From Hippasteria phrygiana (taxonomy: Eukaryota; Echinodermata; Asteroidea; Valvatida; Goniasteridae): a stretch of DNA of 64,000 nt. Both the position numbers and the translations under genes were made by a program. Below are positions 60,222 through 64,000 of this stretch, piece by piece. The notes under the pieces are model-generated. The model had not been told where the DNA came from and searched no databases. It saw nothing but the letters and a program-made list of their open reading frames with translations. The stretch is from contig JAZGUH010000209.1 in the NCBI GenBank assembly GCA_037893225.1, positions 806,001 to 870,000 on the forward strand, given 5' to 3'. The stretch's first letter is position 1. Every line of letters begins with the position of its first letter.

Positions 60222-61676
60222 TAATACTGGGAAGTAAACTTCTGTGACAGACACTTCGTCTCTGGTTTATTGTGCAGTGTTTAAGCCTTGTTTTCTGATA
60301 TACAAATATCCAACATTTATGAAAAGACCAGGAAGATATTGGAAGACATGCCAAGTAAAGGAATATATATATGTAGATTCATACAATATGTGTCTGAATT
60401 TTACAAGAGAAAAATGATGACAGGTATGTATTTCCGCAATACACATTGTAACAAGCATTCCAAGAAGTAGTTTATTGAATGAATGTAAATACAAGAAAAA
60501 TTAAATAAAATAGTCATTGTTTTCATCGGCATTTGATGGTGCTCATGCATGAAGATTCTTAATGTGACTGATACAGTTGATATGACATCTGTTAATTGTC
60601 GGGTAAATATCAGAAGCATTGTGAAACACAACTGTTTGGTTTTTATTGTCAGTTTTCATTTTTTGCTTTTTAAAAGCTGCGTTGTCCGTGCTGAAAATGT
60701 TAATTCAATGGATTTCTTCCTACAAATGAATAATGGAGGAAAACTATTTTTTTTTATGACCAAAAAAAAATGCTTTAACTACACTCTGTCATCTTGGTCT
60801 TAACTTTGTAGGCAATGAATGCACAATGATTGCACAAGTTTCCAACTCCTATTCCAAAAATGAATTAAAACCTGTTAACTGTGTTACTTGCCTTCAAACA
60901 ATTTTGTGTGTGGAATATATCATTGGAAAGTGCATAACTTATGTAATGCTAACAATTTTGTAGCAATTCAACAGCCAAATATTTTTTCGGGGTGCTTACA
61001 CCCAAACAAATCACGAGCACGGCATCTTTAAAGATATAAGAGCACAATCTGGATACTTTCCAGTAAAACTTAAATATCCTGGCCGAATGTAGATTACCTG
61101 GCCAATTGACCTAAATTTAGCTCCAAATAACATATGCATGCAAAAGCATTAGAAACTTTACAATAGAAAACGATTTATGAAAAAAAGTTACGAATGAGCA
61201 TATTGTGCATTTTTTCCTCGCTCAAAACAAACAAGCTTTTACATATGGACATGTACTTATAATAATGCTTTCTGCTGTATGTATAAATAGGCAATGCCAA
61301 CATTAAACAGTTTTGTGCCAGAAGAGATTTTGTTTCAGTATTGCGGTCGCTGACCAAGTTTACAACTTGCCAGTTCGATTTACATTTCTGTAGAGAAAAT
61401 TTGACCGTGGCTTGACCGTGGAAATATATATATATAGGGAAGAACAGAAGCTTTGTGTTTTTGTTTGTTTTCAAATCAATTGTTTTTTCTTGTATTATTT
61501 AGTTTACCTTTTATTTGAAACGAGTTGTGTATTGGTTGTGAGTTTTAAAGGCGTACTTTCAAAGAGCTCGACAATGCAAACTATTGTGCAAGCTTGGTTG
61601 GCTGAATTAATGTAAAATATTTTCTTTTCTACAACCAAAAGTTTATTTCAGATTATGTCCACTTGGTGCACCAGAC
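60222..61676. other. No gene recognised
   Basis: AT-rich with several AATAAA-like signals (for example 60504-60509). Short frames show no domain. Confidence 0.3.
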
Positions 61677-61867
61677 AATAAGCCAGTTCGGTATTTCAAC
61701 AGCGCATGTGTGCACAATGACATTTTATCCCGAATGGCCTGCGTGACCTAGCGCAAAGGTGGTCGCACAACACGCACGTTCGCGTTCGCGTAACATGGCG
61801 TGACATATTACCTCAGCAATTTTATCTCGAATAACCTTTGACCTTTGAGATACCAAACTGGCTTATT
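61677..61867. mobile_element. AAGCCAGTTCGGTAT MITE, copy D
   Basis: AATAAGCCAGTTCGGTAT and ATACCAAACTGGCTTATT ends. Confidence 0.8.
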
Positions 61868-63077
61868 CAAATGTATTTCAGTTTATTAAATTTAGGTATT
61901 ATGTTATGAGAAGGTATTGTTTTCGGAAACAGTTGATCCTATCAACTTGAATTTGAATAAAAAAATTCAAGTTCCGCTGAAAGAAATCCAATCAAAAGGC
62001 ATTTTCTGTAGATATAAATGCTTTCGATTTATATGTGTCAACATAGATGGAATTCCATTTGTGGACTTTAATTATTAAGTTTTGTTTTTTTACAAATTCA
62101 AAGTGTTCATGCTGTTTCCTGACATGTGAGGGCGCTGTTAAAGTGATGTCACTCAAGGCAATCGGTATATACAGTGTACTTTAGGCACTCAGTTTAAAAT
62201 GAGTTATTGTAGTACGTTGTACATTTTTTTAATTGATGGTTGCCAAATAGGAAGCACATAATTTCAGAAAAATTACCCCAGGAAAAGTTAAACAAATTCT
62301 GGCAACTGTTGTGCACAAAAATATGTATTTTAATCGGCAAGTCAAGTCTGAAGAAGTAAAGGTTCTTATATCGCATGACTCATGCATATCATTGAGTGAT
62401 AGATATCAGATGTAACCAAAGTGATACAAATTGAAATTGTGCCTCTGATTTAATTTCACAACCGAAAAAAAATCATTAAAGATGCGTGATGCGTCGGTTA
62501 TTTCTTTAAGCATCCTTTTTGTGGTCAAGAGCTTTGTTGCTTTTTGTTGGATTGTATTGATGAGATCGAGCACCATGACAACGGGTGAAATGGCGATTTG
62601 ATGATTTGTATCCCTTCGCGTAATAGTCTTGTCTTGTTCGCATCTCTATTATTAAGAGATACTTCGGTCTACCAATGCATGAAATTATTCTTGTATAATG
62701 GCGACACGCAATGCATACCATGAACAATTTCTTGTGCCTGGCATTGTATTATTAAATTTCCGATGGAATAGCATTTTCCTTCAGACAACCCGCGAAATTT
62801 GTCGATTCGATTTTTCTGTATTAATCAACGAAATACACAGTTTTAATGTCAAAACTTGTTGTTTTTTCTCGAACGAAATTCCATGCGGAAACCAGCCAGG
62901 GATATACTGATTGGGTTGTCGGCCTCCACTTGATTACCTGGGTTTTCCCAAGAGAAATCATTTTGTAATTGTTTTGTTTTGAGGAGGACATTTTTTCAAA
63001 TGCATGCATATAAAGTAGCACTACATGTATATACATTGTACATATTCTGCATGGCACCCCCAACTTACGGTAGCCCT
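61868..63077. other. No gene recognised
   Basis: AT-rich. No frame has a recognisable domain. Confidence 0.3.
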
Positions 63078-63470
63078 CCCCCCCCCCCCCCCCCCCCCCA
63101 AAAAAAATGCCACTCTCCTTTAACTAGCTGCTTATACATATACATATTTATATGTATAAAAACTTCGTTTGATATTCTGACTGTAAATTAAATTTCAAAA
63201 GAGTAATGGAGTGAATATTGAAACTGAACACCTCGAAAGGCGACAGGAAGAAGGGAACAAACGAGAATTTTCTCCTGCACATCACATGCACAACGCACAC
63301 GGCAATGTGTAAAGAGCTTTTCATTTACTGTTTTTATTTGTCGCCTCGCTTCTCTGCAACCCTGACCTGGATATTGGCTTCGTTAGACTGCGTGGCGATT
63401 ATTGTAATTCCGAAGATAACGATTCCCAGTAGTAATAAATCTAGACCATGGAAGTGCATGTATGGATAGC
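63078..63470. other. Poly-C/poly-A tract and unassigned sequence
   Basis: A C-run of more than 20 bases at 63078-63099 is followed by A7. No gene beyond. Confidence 0.4.
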
Positions 63471-63990
63471 GAGGAAATGTGGGGATTTGTGGGAAATGTG
63501 CACGGGTTGGTCGGTGGGGTTGTTGGCTGGCTGAAAATGTGGGGATTTGTGGGAAATGTGCCTGTGTGTGTTGGTCAGTCGGTCGGATGACTGGATGGCT
63601 TGGTCGGTCGACCAGTTGGTCACTTCGGCTGGCCAATATTGGCTGGTCTATCAGTTGGTTGGTTGGCTGGCTGGCTGGCTGGCTGGTTGGGTCAGTCAAA
63701 TGTCTGGCTTCGGATGCTTAATCAGTCGGTGTTTTGCCAGTTGACTGGTTCGTCAGGTTCTTTGTGGGTTTTTGTATAGTTGATCGATTGGTCGTCCGGT
63801 TGACTGGTCATCATATTTAGTGGATTTGTTGGTCGGTTGATTAATGATTGTCATTGATCAGTAGGATGGTTCGGTTAGTAAGTTGATCGGGTTGTGTTGT
63901 GTTGTGTAAACTTGTGTTTTGTTTGTTGGGGTGCGTTTGTCCGATGGGTCAGTCTGTTAGTCGCTCTAGTCAGTCCGTCAGTTGACATGG
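63470..63990 (+). repeat. (GGTTGGC/TCGGT)n low-complexity region
   Basis: Degenerate GGCT, TTGGT and TCGGT repeats, with one 55-60-bp duplication (GTGGGGATTTGTGGGAAATG at 63479 and 63539). The open frames are repeat artefacts. Confidence 0.8.
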
Positions 63991-64000
63991 TTGGATGATT

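Noticed and set aside
63334..63744. Overlapping frames of 80-121 codons at the right edge
   Set aside because: All arise from the degenerate GGTTGGC/TCGGT repeat region.

Overview
This window is nuclear DNA from an animal. Its genes are split by GT-AG introns, its spacers are AT-rich, and it carries tRNA-derived SINEs, LINE and Penelope-like retroelement remnants and many short DNA transposons. The two recognisable host genes and the repeat types would fit an invertebrate deuterostome such as an echinoderm, hemichordate or amphioxus. That placement is inference; no rRNA or mitochondrial sequence is present to fix it.

Layout. At the left edge, on the minus strand, lies the 5' part of a HIG1-domain (HIGD1-like) mitochondrial protein gene. 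Exon 1 is 1207-1327 and exon 2 runs from 158 off the window edge. From about 1.3 to 13.2 kb there is no host gene. This stretch holds two related THAP-domain element copies (1.9-2.8 and 10.2-11.1 kb), a Penelope-like GIY-YIG fragment (6.6-7.3 kb) and many miniature inverted-repeat elements (MITEs). From 13.4 kb to about 50 or 59 kb, on the plus strand, lies one complete gene that I read as STK11IP (LKB1-interacting protein 1, LIP1). I could trace 22 coding exons with matching splice phases: N-terminal segment, leucine-rich repeats, a conserved middle region, a CxxC...CxxC zinc ribbon, a very long serine-rich exon and a conserved C-terminal half. Its introns are packed with transposons, a 0.7-kb 20-bp minisatellite, a (GTGA)n tract and an (AGGTC)n tract. 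After 50 kb the sequence is mostly repeats, including nested insertions at 52.0-54.0 kb, a LINE remnant at about 55 kb, and a probable final STK11IP exon at 58.9 kb.

The most striking pattern is that many sequence-unrelated short elements are flanked by the same TTAA tetranucleotide on both sides. The two THAP-bearing elements abut TTAA as well, as expected for Kolobok-type transposons. Two elements carry hammerhead-ribozyme-like cores next to Penelope-like sequence. Most of the long open frames in the window come from tandem repeats or transposon arms and are not genes.
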